Shown: positions 8,537 through 17,793, numbered from the stretch's first letter. The stretch: 60,844 bases of DNA from Lachnospiraceae bacterium (GCA_022774505.1 JALFLW010000074.1:1-60844), one strand, 5' to 3'. Translations and numbers: made by a program. Notes: generated by a model from the sequence alone, not told the origin.

Positions 8537-9196
8537 TCAGGTGTGTTGGCGGTGGCAGACAAGACGGCAGATGGGATTTCCTTTTTTGTAAAATTTTTCC
8601 TCATATTCCGTCATGACATTATTTGGAGCCGGACCGTCCGCGTGGAGATCAAAGCTGCATTCGTCGAGGATCCATCCGGTATCCCGGATCTCCTCCAGGG
8701 AAAAATCAAAGAGGGGACGGTTATCCGTCTTAAACTGGATAAAACCATCCGATGCCAAAAAGCGGTCATACCTTTCGAGAAACTGGCGTGAAGTCAGGCG
8801 GCGTTTGGCATGGCGGTCCTTTGGCCACGGGTCAGAAAAATTCAGATAGATCTTTTCTACCTCCCCCGGTGCGAAATACCGGTCAATGTCCTCCGCGTCC
8901 ATACGGAGAAACAGGAGATTATCACTCTCAAGCTCCTCCCGGTGGTCCAATGCCCGCACCAGTACACTGGAATATTTCTCGATGCCTATATAATTAATAT
9001 CCGGATTCTGACGTGCCATTTCCAGAATGAATTTTCCTTTTCCCATGCCTACCTCTATATGGACCGGGTGGTCATTGTGGAAATGATCGGATGCCCATTT
9101 CCCCTTATAATCGGTTCCGTCTGTGCCATCTGTCTGTATCGTATATTTATTTTCAAGTATCCGTTCCTGAGAGCCCGGAATATTTCGTAATCGCAT
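8537..9196 (-). CDS. trmB: tRNA (guanine-N7)-methyltransferase
   Basis: A 219-residue enzyme that methylates G46 in the variable loop of tRNA using S-adenosylmethionine. The SAM-binding motif IEVGMGKGKF (about residues 46-55), the acidic LFLRMDAED strand and the TrmB signature FSDPWPKDRHAKRRLTS (about 118-134) are all present. The C-terminal half matches the family (FKTDNRPLFDFSLEEI). Length is typical for Firmicute TrmB. GGAG precedes the ATG. It is the first gene of a minus-strand pair with the DJ-1-like gene. The 290 bp upstream (9197-9486) contain no further gene and should hold the divergent promoters. Confidence 0.95.
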   Translation of the reverse strand: MRLRNIPGSQERILENKYTIQTDGTDGTDYKGKWASDHFHNDHPVHIEVGMGKGKFILEMARQNPDINYIGIEKYSSVLVRALDHREELESDNLLFLRMDAEDIDRYFAPGEVEKIYLNFSDPWPKDRHAKRRLTSRQFLERYDRFLASDGFIQFKTDNRPLFDFSLEEIRDTGWILDECSFDLHADGPAPNNVMTEYEEKFYKKGNPICRLVCHRQHT

Positions 9197-9486
9197 AATA
9201 AATCTCCATTCTGCCGCCTTTACGGAGGCAAATATATTTTGAGTTTACCGGTGATTTCCGGCACTTCTCTTGTCTGATCATTCTATTAGTTTATGATAAT
9301 ACGGGTATAAAGTCAAATTGCAGGATAAACCACCAGGCTCCGATCATATTTTGATTTATTCCCCATATTTTTGAATATTTTTGAACATTTCGCAGATACT
9401 ATCAATGTCATAAGGAAAAATAAGGAAACAGAGTATGGTAATGATGTGTTACGGCTTTATCAACATACTTGGAAAGGAAGGAAAAT

Positions 9487-9945
9487 ATGGTATTGACAGA
9501 AAAGGAAACAGCAGCCCTGAAAGATCTCAGGTCACAGGAAAAGGTATGTGCACAGAAGTATGAAAAATATAGTACACAGGCAAAGGATCCGGAGTTAAAG
9601 AATTTGTTTCAGACGCTTCAGAAAGAGGAACAGAAGCATTATGAGTCTCTCGGACAGGTATTGAACGGGACAGTACCCGAGTGTGACTGCAATGACAGTG
9701 CAGGCAGGGATTATGCACCGAAAGCGACCTATATGTCCGATGATAACTCTCAGGACAAAACAGACGACAGCTTTCTGGCAACGGACTGTATCGGGACGGA
9801 AAAGCTGGTGTCATCAGAATATAATACGGATGTATTTGTATTTGGCGAGCCGGGAGTACGCAAGCTGCTGGCAGATATTCAGGTAGAGGAGCAGAATCAT
9901 GCTGAGATGCTCTATAAGTACAAGACGGTGAATAGAATGTCGTAG
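9487..9945 (+). CDS. CotF-like ferritin-fold spore coat protein
   Basis: A 152-residue protein, mostly alpha-helical, with two halves each carrying an ExxH-type helix (QKEEQKHYESLGQVL near 50 and VEEQNHAEMLYKYKT near 140). This fits the coat F family, whose members have a ferritin-like four-helix bundle and are found in spore coats of Firmicutes. The middle region is hydrophilic and disordered-looking. The ATG at 9487 is preferred because GGAAGG precedes it; an in-frame ATG at 9469 has no ribosome site. A strong terminator follows at 9990. No other sporulation genes are adjacent, so expression in sporulation is inferred. Confidence 0.75.
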   Translation: MVLTEKETAALKDLRSQEKVCAQKYEKYSTQAKDPELKNLFQTLQKEEQKHYESLGQVLNGTVPECDCNDSAGRDYAPKATYMSDDNSQDKTDDSFLATDCIGTEKLVSSEYNTDVFVFGEPGVRKLLADIQVEEQNHAEMLYKYKTVNRMS

Positions 9946-9989
9946 GCGGTCACGCATATATCGTCATTGCATAAATATATTGGGAGAAG

Positions 9990-10026
9990 CAGTCATTTGA
10001 CCACACCCGGTCGAATGACTGTTTTT
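9990..10026 (+). terminator. Strong Rho-independent terminator
   Basis: A 13-bp stem (CAGTCATTTGACC with GGTCGAATGACTG, one G-U pair), loop ACACCC, then TTTTT. It terminates the CotF-like gene and lies directly before palindromic repeat copy B. Confidence 0.9.
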
Positions 10027-10045
10027 AATGAATTTTAAATGACTT

Positions 10046-10605
10046 AACAAGACTTCCCGCACCAAAAAAATTGAAGCAACCCATAATATGTCTTATGTCC
10101 TGAAGAGTAAATAAGCATTTTGCCCTCGGAAAACAAATTGATCCGTGAGCTGTGACTTAAAAATTGACGCAGATCAGTAGGATTTTTGAAAAGACTTTGC
10201 TTTGCAATGCTTTGATGAACACGCATCTGTACGCCTGAACCCCATAGGTGGGCTCAGTTGTTTCGGACGGCACGCTCCCGCTACGATGCACCACGCAACG
10301 GTACATAACGCCCCAAGTGAAAATTGATCAAACATCTGTTTGTAAGACTTGGGGCGTAAGTACCGGCGGGTGCAAGTGCCTCTCGAAACCCCTGATTCCC
10401 ACCTTGGGGTAAATGCGGGAGGATGCGTTTATCAAACATCAAAGCAGCAAAGCAATTCGTCTTTTCAAAATCCGTAAGTGACAAGACAATTTTTAAGTCA
10501 CAGCTCACGGATTTAAAAGTGCTTGGAAAGGCAAAATGCTATTGCATGCAACCGGACATAAGACATATTATGGGTTGCTTCCTGTTATTGGTGGGGGAAG
10601 TCTTA
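10046..10605. repeat. Palindromic repeat copy B, complete
   Basis: The only complete copy. It starts with AAGACTTCCCGCACC (10049) and ends with GGTGGGGGAAGTCTTAG (10605). The two halves are inverted copies over the whole length: the AAGCAACCCATAATATGTC end, the TCCGTGAGCTGTGACTTA block, the GAAAAGAC and CTTTGCTTTGC blocks, TGATAAACGCATC-like and CCCACCT blocks, then GGTAC and ACGCCCCAAGT stems. The apex is a CAAACA-TC-TGTTTG hairpin centred near 10336. About 560 bp in all, with arms of about 280 bp. No convincing ORF or ribosome site is present. It fills most of the 743-bp gap between the CotF-like gene and the ABC transporter. Confidence 0.93.
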
Positions 10606-10688
10606 GACAATAAAATTGACAAAAATGCCTGCTTTGCATAATATTATGATGTTATAGAAGGAAAGTGTATAAAAAGGAGTGATTAAAC

Positions 10689-12416
10689 GTGCATACATTA
10701 AAGAAGTTTATACCATATTACTCACCATATAAAGCGGTATTTTTTATTGATCTGGTCTGCGCGGCAGCCATCAGTCTGATCGATCTGGCATACCCTCAGA
10801 TACTGCGGACGATGACGCGGACGGTGTTTGCCGGAGAACCTTCCGCGATAGTAAAGGCACTGGTGCCGATAGGCATTGCGATGCTGATCATGTACATTGT
10901 TCAGGGTCTTTGCAAATATTATGTCAGTTATCAGGGGCATATGATGGGAGCTGACATGGAGCGGGACATGAGACAGCAGCTGTTTGATCATTACCAGAAG
11001 CTTTCGTTTTCTTATTATGATCAGAATAATTCGGGACAGATGATGAGCAAGCTGGTATCGGATCTGTTTGATATTTCAGAAATGGCACATCATGGTCCGG
11101 AAAATTTATTTATATCGTTGATAAAGATTATCGGTTCTTTTGTATTTTTGTTTTTGATCAATTGGAGACTTGCTGTACCACTTTTGGTACTTGTGTTTTT
11201 TATGATCATTTTTTCGTACAGCCAGAACCGGAGGATGCAGGCGACCTTTATGGACAATCGTCAAAAGATCGGAGAGATCAATTCCAGTCTGCAGGATACG
11301 CTGGCAGGGATACGGGTAGTTCAGTCCTTTGCCAATGAGGGTGTCGAGAGAGAGAAGTTTAAACGAAGTAATGAGAATTTTCTGCGTTCCAAGAATGATA
11401 ATTACCGCTGTATGGGATCCTTTATGAGCGGCAATCTGTTTTTTCAGGGATTAATGTATCTGGTGACACTCGTTTTTGGCGGCTGGCTGATCGCCAAGGG
11501 GCAGATGGAAGTGGCGGATCTGGCTATGTATGCATTATACATCGGGATATTTATCAGTCCGATCCAGATACTGGTCGAGCTTACGGAGATGATGCAGAAG
11601 GGATTGTCGGGATTCAGACGTTTTCTGGCCGTTATAGAGACAGAACCGGATATTGTCGATGCAGAGGATGCACAGCCACTGGAAAATGTGAAGGGAAATG
11701 TGGATTATGAAGATGTGTCCTTTCATTATAGTGATGATGATACGCTGGTGCTGTCAGATGTGACTTTTCGGATCGAGGCCGGGAAATCGGTGGCACTGGT
11801 GGGGCCTTCCGGCAGCGGCAAAACGACGATCTGTTCCCTGCTTCCGAGATTTTATAATGTCACCGGTGGCCGGATATTGATCGATGGAAAGGATATCAGG
11901 CATCTGACGCTGGAAAGTCTCCGAAATCAGATCGGACTTGTGCAGCAGGATGTATATTTGTTCTGTGGAACGATCAGGGAGAATATCGCATATGGCAAGC
12001 CGGGGGCATCTATGGAAGAGATCATGGATGCAGCAAAAAAGGCGAATATCCATGATTTTATCATGTCACTGCCGGATGGATATGACAGCTATGTAGGAGA
12101 GAGAGGAACTCGTTTATCGGGAGGACAGAAGCAGCGTATTTCTATTGCAAGGGTATTCTTAAAGAATCCGCCGATCCTGATATTGGATGAGGCAACCAGT
12201 GCCCTTGATAATGAGAGCGAGCGGTGGATCCAGCACAGTCTGGAGGAGCTTGCCAAAAACAGGACAACGATCACGATCGCACACCGTCTGTCAACGATAC
12301 GCAATGCGGATGAGATATTGGTGGTGGCAGATACGGGGATTACGGAGAGAGGCACTCATGAAGAGCTTCTGGCACAGAACGGGATATATGCACATTATAT
12401 TGAAATGGAGAATTGA
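10689..12416 (+). CDS. ABC exporter, fused permease and ATPase
   Basis: A 575-residue half-transporter of the MsbA/LmrA type that should work as a dimer in the membrane, moving a drug, lipid or peptide outward. The N-terminal membrane domain (about 1-310) shows hydrophobic segments near 15-40, 55-75, 135-180 and 245-290. The ATPase domain (about 330-575) has Walker A GPSGSGKTT, Q-loop QQDVYL, signature LSGGQKQR, Walker B ILILDEATSALD and the H-loop AHRLST. The start is GTG, with AAGGAG 9 bases upstream. The stop lies 9 bp before the probable start of a response regulator, so the two form an operon with the kinase. Substrate is not evident. Confidence 0.93.
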   Translation: MHTLKKFIPYYSPYKAVFFIDLVCAAAISLIDLAYPQILRTMTRTVFAGEPSAIVKALVPIGIAMLIMYIVQGLCKYYVSYQGHMMGADMERDMRQQLFDHYQKLSFSYYDQNNSGQMMSKLVSDLFDISEMAHHGPENLFISLIKIIGSFVFLFLINWRLAVPLLVLVFFMIIFSYSQNRRMQATFMDNRQKIGEINSSLQDTLAGIRVVQSFANEGVEREKFKRSNENFLRSKNDNYRCMGSFMSGNLFFQGLMYLVTLVFGGWLIAKGQMEVADLAMYALYIGIFISPIQILVELTEMMQKGLSGFRRFLAVIETEPDIVDAEDAQPLENVKGNVDYEDVSFHYSDDDTLVLSDVTFRIEAGKSVALVGPSGSGKTTICSLLPRFYNVTGGRILIDGKDIRHLTLESLRNQIGLVQQDVYLFCGTIRENIAYGKPGASMEEIMDAAKKANIHDFIMSLPDGYDSYVGERGTRLSGGQKQRISIARVFLKNPPILILDEATSALDNESERWIQHSLEELAKNRTTITIAHRLSTIRNADEILVVADTGITERGTHEELLAQNGIYAHYIEMEN

Positions 12417-12424
12417 TTCGGATC

Positions 12425-13096
12425 ATGACAAATATTTTGCTGGTAGAAGATGATAAGGAAATAGTGAAGAATCTCAGTCTTTTCCTTCAGGAGGAGGGAT
12501 TTGCCGTAAGGGCTGTCTCCGGTCAAAGGGATGCTCTGAGGCAGATCGAGGAGCAGGGAGCTAAAATAGATCTGGTGCTATTGGATGTGTCTCTGGAGGA
12601 TGGCAATGGATTTGCCGTGTGTGCTGCGATCAAGGCGAATACAGAGATACCGGTGATATTTCTGACGGCATCCGGTGATGAATACAGCACAGTGACAGGA
12701 CTGGATATGGGAGCGGATGATTATATCAGTAAGCCGTTTCGGCCGAGAGAGCTTATATCCCGTATGAAAGGGGTCCTTCGTCGCTGCGGACGGACACAGT
12801 CTGTACTGGAACTGGGCGATGTGCGGGTGGATACGCTGGGAGGCACTGTGACAAAAAACGGACAGGAGATCATTCTGTCCGCATTGGAGTACCGTCTGCT
12901 GCTTGTATTTATCAATAATAAGGGGATCGTATTGACGAGAAATAAGCTGCTGGAGGAGATATGGGATGCGGCAGGGGAGTATGTTAATGACAATACGCTG
13001 ACGGTTTATATAAAAAGACTCCGGCAGAAGATTGAAGATAATCCGCAGGAGCCGATGCTGATCCGCACTGTCCGGGGGATAGGATATCGTGCCTGA
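12425..13096 (+). CDS. OmpR-family response regulator
   Basis: A 223-residue DNA-binding regulator. The receiver domain (about 1-118) has the acidic pocket VEDDKE, the phospho-acceptor Asp in VLLDVSLEDG, the switch residue in FLTASGD and the Lys in ISKPF. The C-terminal winged helix (about 130-223) ends with the typical IRTVRGIGYRA. ATG at 12425 gives the canonical TNILLVEDD start; a TTG at 12413, overlapping the upstream stop, is an alternative but GGAG lies only 2 bases before it. It pairs with the kinase at 13187 and probably controls the ABC genes at 14309-17682. Its last codons are the source of the tandem repeat that follows. Confidence 0.9.
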   Translation: MTNILLVEDDKEIVKNLSLFLQEEGFAVRAVSGQRDALRQIEEQGAKIDLVLLDVSLEDGNGFAVCAAIKANTEIPVIFLTASGDEYSTVTGLDMGADDYISKPFRPRELISRMKGVLRRCGRTQSVLELGDVRVDTLGGTVTKNGQEIILSALEYRLLLVFINNKGIVLTRNKLLEEIWDAAGEYVNDNTLTVYIKRLRQKIEDNPQEPMLIRTVRGIGYRA

Positions 13097-13158
13097 GATA
13101 CATATCGTGTCCGGAATACAATATCGTATCCGGAATACATATCGTGTCCGGACTCCAA
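13083..13158 (+). repeat. Tandem repeat of about 18-19 bp, four units
   Basis: Four consecutive units related to ATATCGTGTCCGGAATAC. The first, GATATCGTGCCTGAGATAC, covers the last codons and stop of the response regulator gene. The other three lie between regulator and kinase. It looks like local duplication of the 3' end of the gene. Confidence 0.85.
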
Positions 13159-13186
13159 AGGCTGTGGGCGGAACAAAAAGAAATGG

Positions 13187-14206
13187 ATGATCATTATGAA
13201 ACTATTTAGAAATCCGGAGATCCGGCAGGAGATACTGATTTATATATTTATTTATCTGGCAGGTACAGTGGCGGCATTTATGGGGATTGGCCGCCGGGGA
13301 GCGGCTGCGGTGCTCATGGCCGGAGCCGTTGCTTTGCTGCTGCATTTATTGTTTATCCGGAAACGCTATGACAAGCTTGCAAATATATCCGAAAAATTGG
13401 ACAGCATACTGCATGATGATGGTGAGAGCCTTTTGCAGGACTGTCAGGAGGGAGAGCTTGCAATACTTCACACACAATTGAACAAAATGGTGCGTCGTAT
13501 GCGGGAGCAGGCAGGAAGTCTGCAGGAGGACAAGATATTTCTGGCAGATGCACTTGCTGACATATCCCATCAGCTCAAGACACCGCTGACATCCCTGCAG
13601 CTTTTGGCACGTTTTTTGCAGGAGGAGCAGGTCAGCCCGGAACGACGCAGAGAGATTGCCAGAGACATTATCACACTGCTTGGGAGGATAGACTGGCTTG
13701 TCTATGCACTTCTCAAAATGTCCCGTCTGGATGCCGGAACCTCCGGAATGAAGGAGGAGATGGTGCCGGTGGAAGATCTGGTGGGACAAGCGTATCAATT
13801 AGTAGCGGTCTCTATGGATCTGCGGGATATCCACTGGAAATGTGAGATAGAACCGGGAAGCAGTTTTCGGGGGGATCTGTCCTGGAGCGTGGAGGCGGTG
13901 GGAAATATACTGAAAAACTGCATGGAACATTCGCAGGCGGGCACAACGATCCATCTGAAAGCAGCACAAAATCCGCTTTATACGGAAATAGTGATCCGGG
14001 ATGAGGGAGAGGGAATTGCCCCGGAGGATCTGCCGCATTTGTTTGAACGGTTTTATCGGGGAAAGCATAACAGTACAGAGAGTGTAGGGATCGGCCTGTC
14101 TCTTGCACAAAAGATCATTACCGGGCAGAATGGTACGATACAGGTCAAAAACGGGACAGAATGTGGGGCAGTTTTTACGATACGATTTTATAAGACAGTA
14201 GTTTAA
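13187..14206 (+). CDS. Intramembrane-type sensor histidine kinase
   Basis: A 339-residue kinase. Two N-terminal transmembrane helices (about 13-32 and 38-58) are separated by only a few residues (IGRRG), the layout of intramembrane-sensing kinases such as BceS that rely on a partner ABC transporter for sensing. The phospho-acceptor His lies in LADISHQLKTPLTSLQLL (about residue 129). The ATPase domain has the N box (ILKNCMEHS), DEGEGI and the G2 box VGIGLSLAQKI. The start is uncertain: ATG at 13187 or 13196, with no clear ribosome site, so translation may depend on the upstream gene. Together with the regulator and the downstream ABC genes it resembles a peptide-antibiotic sensing and detoxification module. 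Confidence 0.9.
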   Translation: MIIMKLFRNPEIRQEILIYIFIYLAGTVAAFMGIGRRGAAAVLMAGAVALLLHLLFIRKRYDKLANISEKLDSILHDDGESLLQDCQEGELAILHTQLNKMVRRMREQAGSLQEDKIFLADALADISHQLKTPLTSLQLLARFLQEEQVSPERRREIARDIITLLGRIDWLVYALLKMSRLDAGTSGMKEEMVPVEDLVGQAYQLVAVSMDLRDIHWKCEIEPGSSFRGDLSWSVEAVGNILKNCMEHSQAGTTIHLKAAQNPLYTEIVIRDEGEGIAPEDLPHLFERFYRGKHNSTESVGIGLSLAQKIITGQNGTIQVKNGTECGAVFTIRFYKTVV

Positions 14207-14244
14207 GTGACAGAACTGTCACAATAAAGTCACGGCCCTGTCAT
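14207..14244 (+). promoter_or_regulatory. Probable response-regulator operator
   Basis: GTGACAGAACTGTCAC (14207-14222) is a perfect 7-2-7 palindrome starting directly after the kinase stop. A second half-site CTGTCAT lies at 14238-14244, about two helical turns from the first CTGTCAC. It is 65-100 bp upstream of the ABC ATPase gene, ahead of a TATATT -10-like sequence. Binding by the regulator at 12425 is inferred from position. Confidence 0.55.
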
Positions 14245-14308
14245 CTCATTCCTCTATATTATTGAGTGCAGGGAAAGTTAATACAACTCAGAAAGGAATG
14301 AGAAAGTT

Positions 14309-14992
14309 ATGGAGATTTTGCGCGTAGAGCATTTGAAAAAGATATATGGTGAGGGGGAAAATGCGGTCCATGCATTGGATGATGTGTCTTTTTCCGTGGA
14401 GAAGGGGGAGTTTACTGCAATCATAGGGCCATCCGGTTCGGGGAAATCGACCCTTTTGCATATTCTTGGTGCGGTGGACATTCCGACAGCAGGAAAAGTA
14501 TACATGGATGGTCAGGATGTTTTTTCCCAGAATGAGGAGGAGCTGGCGATATTTCGACGTCGTCAGGTAGGTCTTATTTATCAGTTTTATAATCTGATCC
14601 CGGTATTGAATGTCAGGGAGAATATTACATTGCCGATCCTGATGGATGGACGTAAGATCAATGAAAAGCGGCTGCAGGAGATGATACATACCCTGAGACT
14701 GGAGGGGAGAGAGAAGCATCTGCCGAATCAGCTTTCCGGCGGACAGCAGCAGAGAGTGTCTATTGGCAGAGCATTGATGAATGCACCGGCCGTGGTGCTG
14801 GCAGATGAGCCTACCGGAAATCTGGACAGCCGCAATAGCCATGAGATCATGGAGTTTCTCAAGGAATCAAATAAAAAATATGATCAGACATTGATCATGA
14901 TCACGCATGATGAGAGTATCGCTTTGCAGGCAGACCGCATTATCGCTATTGAGGATGGCAGGATCACGAGAGATGAGGTGATCCGGTCATGA
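14309..14992 (+). CDS. ABC transporter ATPase (MacB/BceA/LolD type)
   Basis: A 227-residue stand-alone ATPase. It contains Walker A GPSGSGKST (about 39-47), signature LSGGQQQR (about 138-145), Walker B VVLADEPTGNLDS (about 157-169) and the switch His in ITHDE. The PTGNLDS form is typical of the MacB/LolD/BceA class, which pairs with FtsX-type permeases. The ATG of the permease overlaps its stop (ATGA at 14989-14992), so the two are translationally coupled. The preceding kinase pair and palindromic operator suggest induction by a cell-envelope-active compound. Confidence 0.94.
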   Translation: MEILRVEHLKKIYGEGENAVHALDDVSFSVEKGEFTAIIGPSGSGKSTLLHILGAVDIPTAGKVYMDGQDVFSQNEEELAIFRRRQVGLIYQFYNLIPVLNVRENITLPILMDGRKINEKRLQEMIHTLRLEGREKHLPNQLSGGQQQRVSIGRALMNAPAVVLADEPTGNLDSRNSHEIMEFLKESNKKYDQTLIMITHDESIALQADRIIAIEDGRITRDEVIRS

Positions 14993-17682
14993 ATATTTTT
15001 AATCGTTTTACATTACGGACATTACAAAAAAATAAGATCAGGACATTCGTTACGATCGTGGGGATCGCTCTTTCGGTAGCAATGTTTACTTCTGTCACTT
15101 CGATTATCGTAAGCTTTCAACATTATCTCATGAATATGGAGATAGTCAGAGATGGTGCGTGGGAAGGGCGCATGATGGGGACCGATAAGAAATGCATAGA
15201 CAATATTTCCTCGGACAAACGTGTAAAGTCATTGACGGAGATGGAAAATCTGGGGTATGCACGGGTGAAAGACAGCCAGAATCAGGACAAGCCATATATC
15301 ATGGTGGAGGCCATTGATGATACATTTACCTCCTACAGTCCGGTCACACTTGTAAAGGGGCGTATGCCGAAGAATTCTACGGAGATCGTGCTTTCAAGGC
15401 ATCTGGAATATAATGGTGGGATGAAATTTAAGATAGGCGATGTATTGAAACTGGGAATAGGCAGGAGATATTATGCTCTGCGAAAGGGAGAGGATACCAC
15501 AGAGCTGACGGTAAATGATCCTTATCAGGATGGGGAGACCTGGAAAGAAGAGTACCAAAAAACATACACTGTAGTAGGGATCTGTGACCGCCCGGTCCTG
15601 GAGGACTACTCGGCTGCAGGGTATACGGCATTTACCAGGAAAGGGAACGACAAACCGATTTCCTATGATGCATTTCTCAAATTTCATCAGCCGGGCAAAA
15701 GCCATGAGATCATGGGAAAATATGCAAAAACAGGGGCATATACGACCCATGAGGACCTTTTGCGTTTTGAGGGCAATAGCACGAATGACAGGTATAATCA
15801 GGTATTGTACTCGATGGGAGCGATATTGATCGTGATCATTATGATAGGAGCGATATCACTTATATATAGTGCTTTTTCGATTTCACTGGGGGAGCGTACC
15901 AAGCAGATGGGACTTTTAAAGTCCATTGGAGCGACCAGGAAGCAGATCAGACATAGTGTGGTTTTTGAGGCGTGTGTTTTATGTGTGGCGGGAATTCCTC
16001 TGGGGATTGTTGCAGGACTGGGAGGAATCGGCATTACGCTGCATGGGATTTCCGGTTTGGTAAATAAGCTGTGGGCGGATGGTGAGACGGTTTCCCTGCA
16101 TCTGGTAGTGACCTGGCAGGCGATATTGATCGCTGTGGTTGTAAGCTTTGTCACCGTATTGATCTCAGCAATGATACCGGCAGCGAGGGCAGTGCGTATT
16201 CCGGCGATCCGGGCGATACGGCAGAGTGGAGATATCAGGATCCGGGCAGAAAAAGTGAGGACATCCGGTTTGGTCTACAGGCTGTTTGGATTTTCGGGCA
16301 TGCTGGCAGGAAAGAATTTTAAGCGTAATCGAAAAAAATACAGGACAACAGTATTCTCTTTATTTATAAGTATTGTATTATTTGTGAGCGCAACGAGCTT
16401 TAGCGGATATATGAAGATGTCAACAGGTGGTCTGGGAGCAGAAGAGGAATATGATGTCAGCTGTTATGTGACCAATAAAAAGGACAATGCTCGGAAGGAT
16501 GAAAAAATTGCCGGAGATATGTGCGGGTTTGGCTCTATAGACAGTGTAAGCTATCGGAAAGAAGGCTATTATGAGATGGAGATCCCGCAGGAATACGTCA
16601 GCAGGGAATATCTGGAGTATCTGGAAGGGATTAATCCGGTGAGGATCGACAGAAAGAAAAAAACAGTCACGATTTCTGTACAGCTGGAATTATTGGATGA
16701 TAAAGCATATAAAAGCTATTTGGAGAAAAAAGGCCTGTCTGTGCCCTATTATATGGACAAAAATTCTCTGAATGCTCTGGTCTGGGACGGATTTTCAATG
16801 TATTCCGATGAAAAGATCACATCTATGGATATGTTAAGGAAGAGTGGCATAGATGCACAGCTTCTCCTGCCAAAATATATCAAGGGATATTATTATAGCA
16901 ATCCGGAGGACGGAAACTGTGTTTATATGAAGGATGATAGTGACAAAGAGAAGAAGATCGCGAAGGATGAGGCTGCCGCTTTGTATAAAGTTCATATTGC
17001 AAAAAGAATGAAGGATGCACCTCCGGCAGGGATTGGAAATTCCCGGTGGAATGAGCAGGTCACAGTACTTTTGCCATATGCTTCCGTAAAGACCGGAGCA
17101 TTAGCCGGCCTGGATAGTCCTACCGGCTATACACATTTTACGATAATGGCAGAGCAGCATGAAAAGGCCTGCACGGATCTTTCAAACTATTTTGAGAATC
17201 AGCTGTCTGACGGTGAAGCAGTAAGCTCGATCATGGACAGGGCAGCCAACAGGGATTCAAATCAGGCGATGATCATTGTGATCGATGTCTTTTCGTATGG
17301 TTTTATCATTTTGATCTCTCTGATTTCGGTAGCGAATGTATTTAATACGATCTCTACGAATATTCTGCTGCGCAGACAGGAATTTGCCATGCTTAAGTCA
17401 GTAGGAATGACGCAGAAGGGATTTCGCAGGATGATGAATTACGAATGTATGCTGTACGGTTTTAAGGGGCTTGCCTATGGTCTGCCGGTTTCCGCAGGGT
17501 TAAGCTATCTGATGTACAAGGCTGTAGGAAGCGGAATGGAGCAGACATATCTGTTCCCGTGGCAGGGAATGATCATTTCCACCGTCAGTGTATTTGTGGT
17601 CGTATTTATTACGATGATCTATGCCATGAATAAGATCCGCAGGGATAATACACTGGAGGCACTTCGTAATGAAAACTTATGA
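14989..17682 (+). CDS. FtsX-type ABC permease, two-module
   Basis: An 897-residue membrane protein. Two FtsX-like modules are visible, each with one helix, a large extracytoplasmic domain, then three helices. The first has a helix at about 17-40, an external domain at about 45-270 and helices near 275-300, 325-350 and 375-400. The second has a helix at about 455-475, an external domain at about 480-755 and helices near 765-790, 820-840 and 860-885. The GLLKSIGATRKQIR and AMLKSVGMTQKGFR motifs are the paired coupling segments. The two large external domains differ from true BceB, which has one, so a bacitracin-specific role should not be assumed. Mechanotransmission-type export or envelope maintenance is likely. 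Confidence 0.92.
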   Translation: MNIFNRFTLRTLQKNKIRTFVTIVGIALSVAMFTSVTSIIVSFQHYLMNMEIVRDGAWEGRMMGTDKKCIDNISSDKRVKSLTEMENLGYARVKDSQNQDKPYIMVEAIDDTFTSYSPVTLVKGRMPKNSTEIVLSRHLEYNGGMKFKIGDVLKLGIGRRYYALRKGEDTTELTVNDPYQDGETWKEEYQKTYTVVGICDRPVLEDYSAAGYTAFTRKGNDKPISYDAFLKFHQPGKSHEIMGKYAKTGAYTTHEDLLRFEGNSTNDRYNQVLYSMGAILIVIIMIGAISLIYSAFSISLGERTKQMGLLKSIGATRKQIRHSVVFEACVLCVAGIPLGIVAGLGGIGITLHGISGLVNKLWADGETVSLHLVVTWQAILIAVVVSFVTVLISAMIPAARAVRIPAIRAIRQSGDIRIRAEKVRTSGLVYRLFGFSGMLAGKNFKRNRKKYRTTVFSLFISIVLFVSATSFSGYMKMSTGGLGAEEEYDVSCYVTNKKDNARKDEKIAGDMCGFGSIDSVSYRKEGYYEMEIPQEYVSREYLEYLEGINPVRIDRKKKTVTISVQLELLDDKAYKSYLEKKGLSVPYYMDKNSLNALVWDGFSMYSDEKITSMDMLRKSGIDAQLLLPKYIKGYYYSNPEDGNCVYMKDDSDKEKKIAKDEAAALYKVHIAKRMKDAPPAGIGNSRWNEQVTVLLPYASVKTGALAGLDSPTGYTHFTIMAEQHEKACTDLSNYFENQLSDGEAVSSIMDRAANRDSNQAMIIVIDVFSYGFIILISLISVANVFNTISTNILLRRQEFAMLKSVGMTQKGFRRMMNYECMLYGFKGLAYGLPVSAGLSYLMYKAVGSGMEQTYLFPWQGMIISTVSVFVVVFITMIYAMNKIRRDNTLEALRNENL

Positions 17683-17793
17683 TTTTAATAGTGGCAGTTT
17701 TTGTGAAGAAATAGTATAATCTGATTACAAAGCAAAATTTTAATCTTACCGGCTTACCGGGATCGTCATAAAGACGGGGGAATGGAGAAAAGT

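Noticed and set aside
10281-10508. A reading frame of about 75 codons on the minus strand of palindrome copy B, with a counterpart in copy A (1585-1797).
   Set aside because: It is shared only because the repeat DNA is shared. It has no ribosome site, lies in the apex region of the palindrome and looks like no known protein.
14989-17682. Call of the permease as BceB with bacitracin resistance.
   Set aside because: It has two large external domains and two FtsX modules, whereas BceB has one. I kept the general FtsX-type call.
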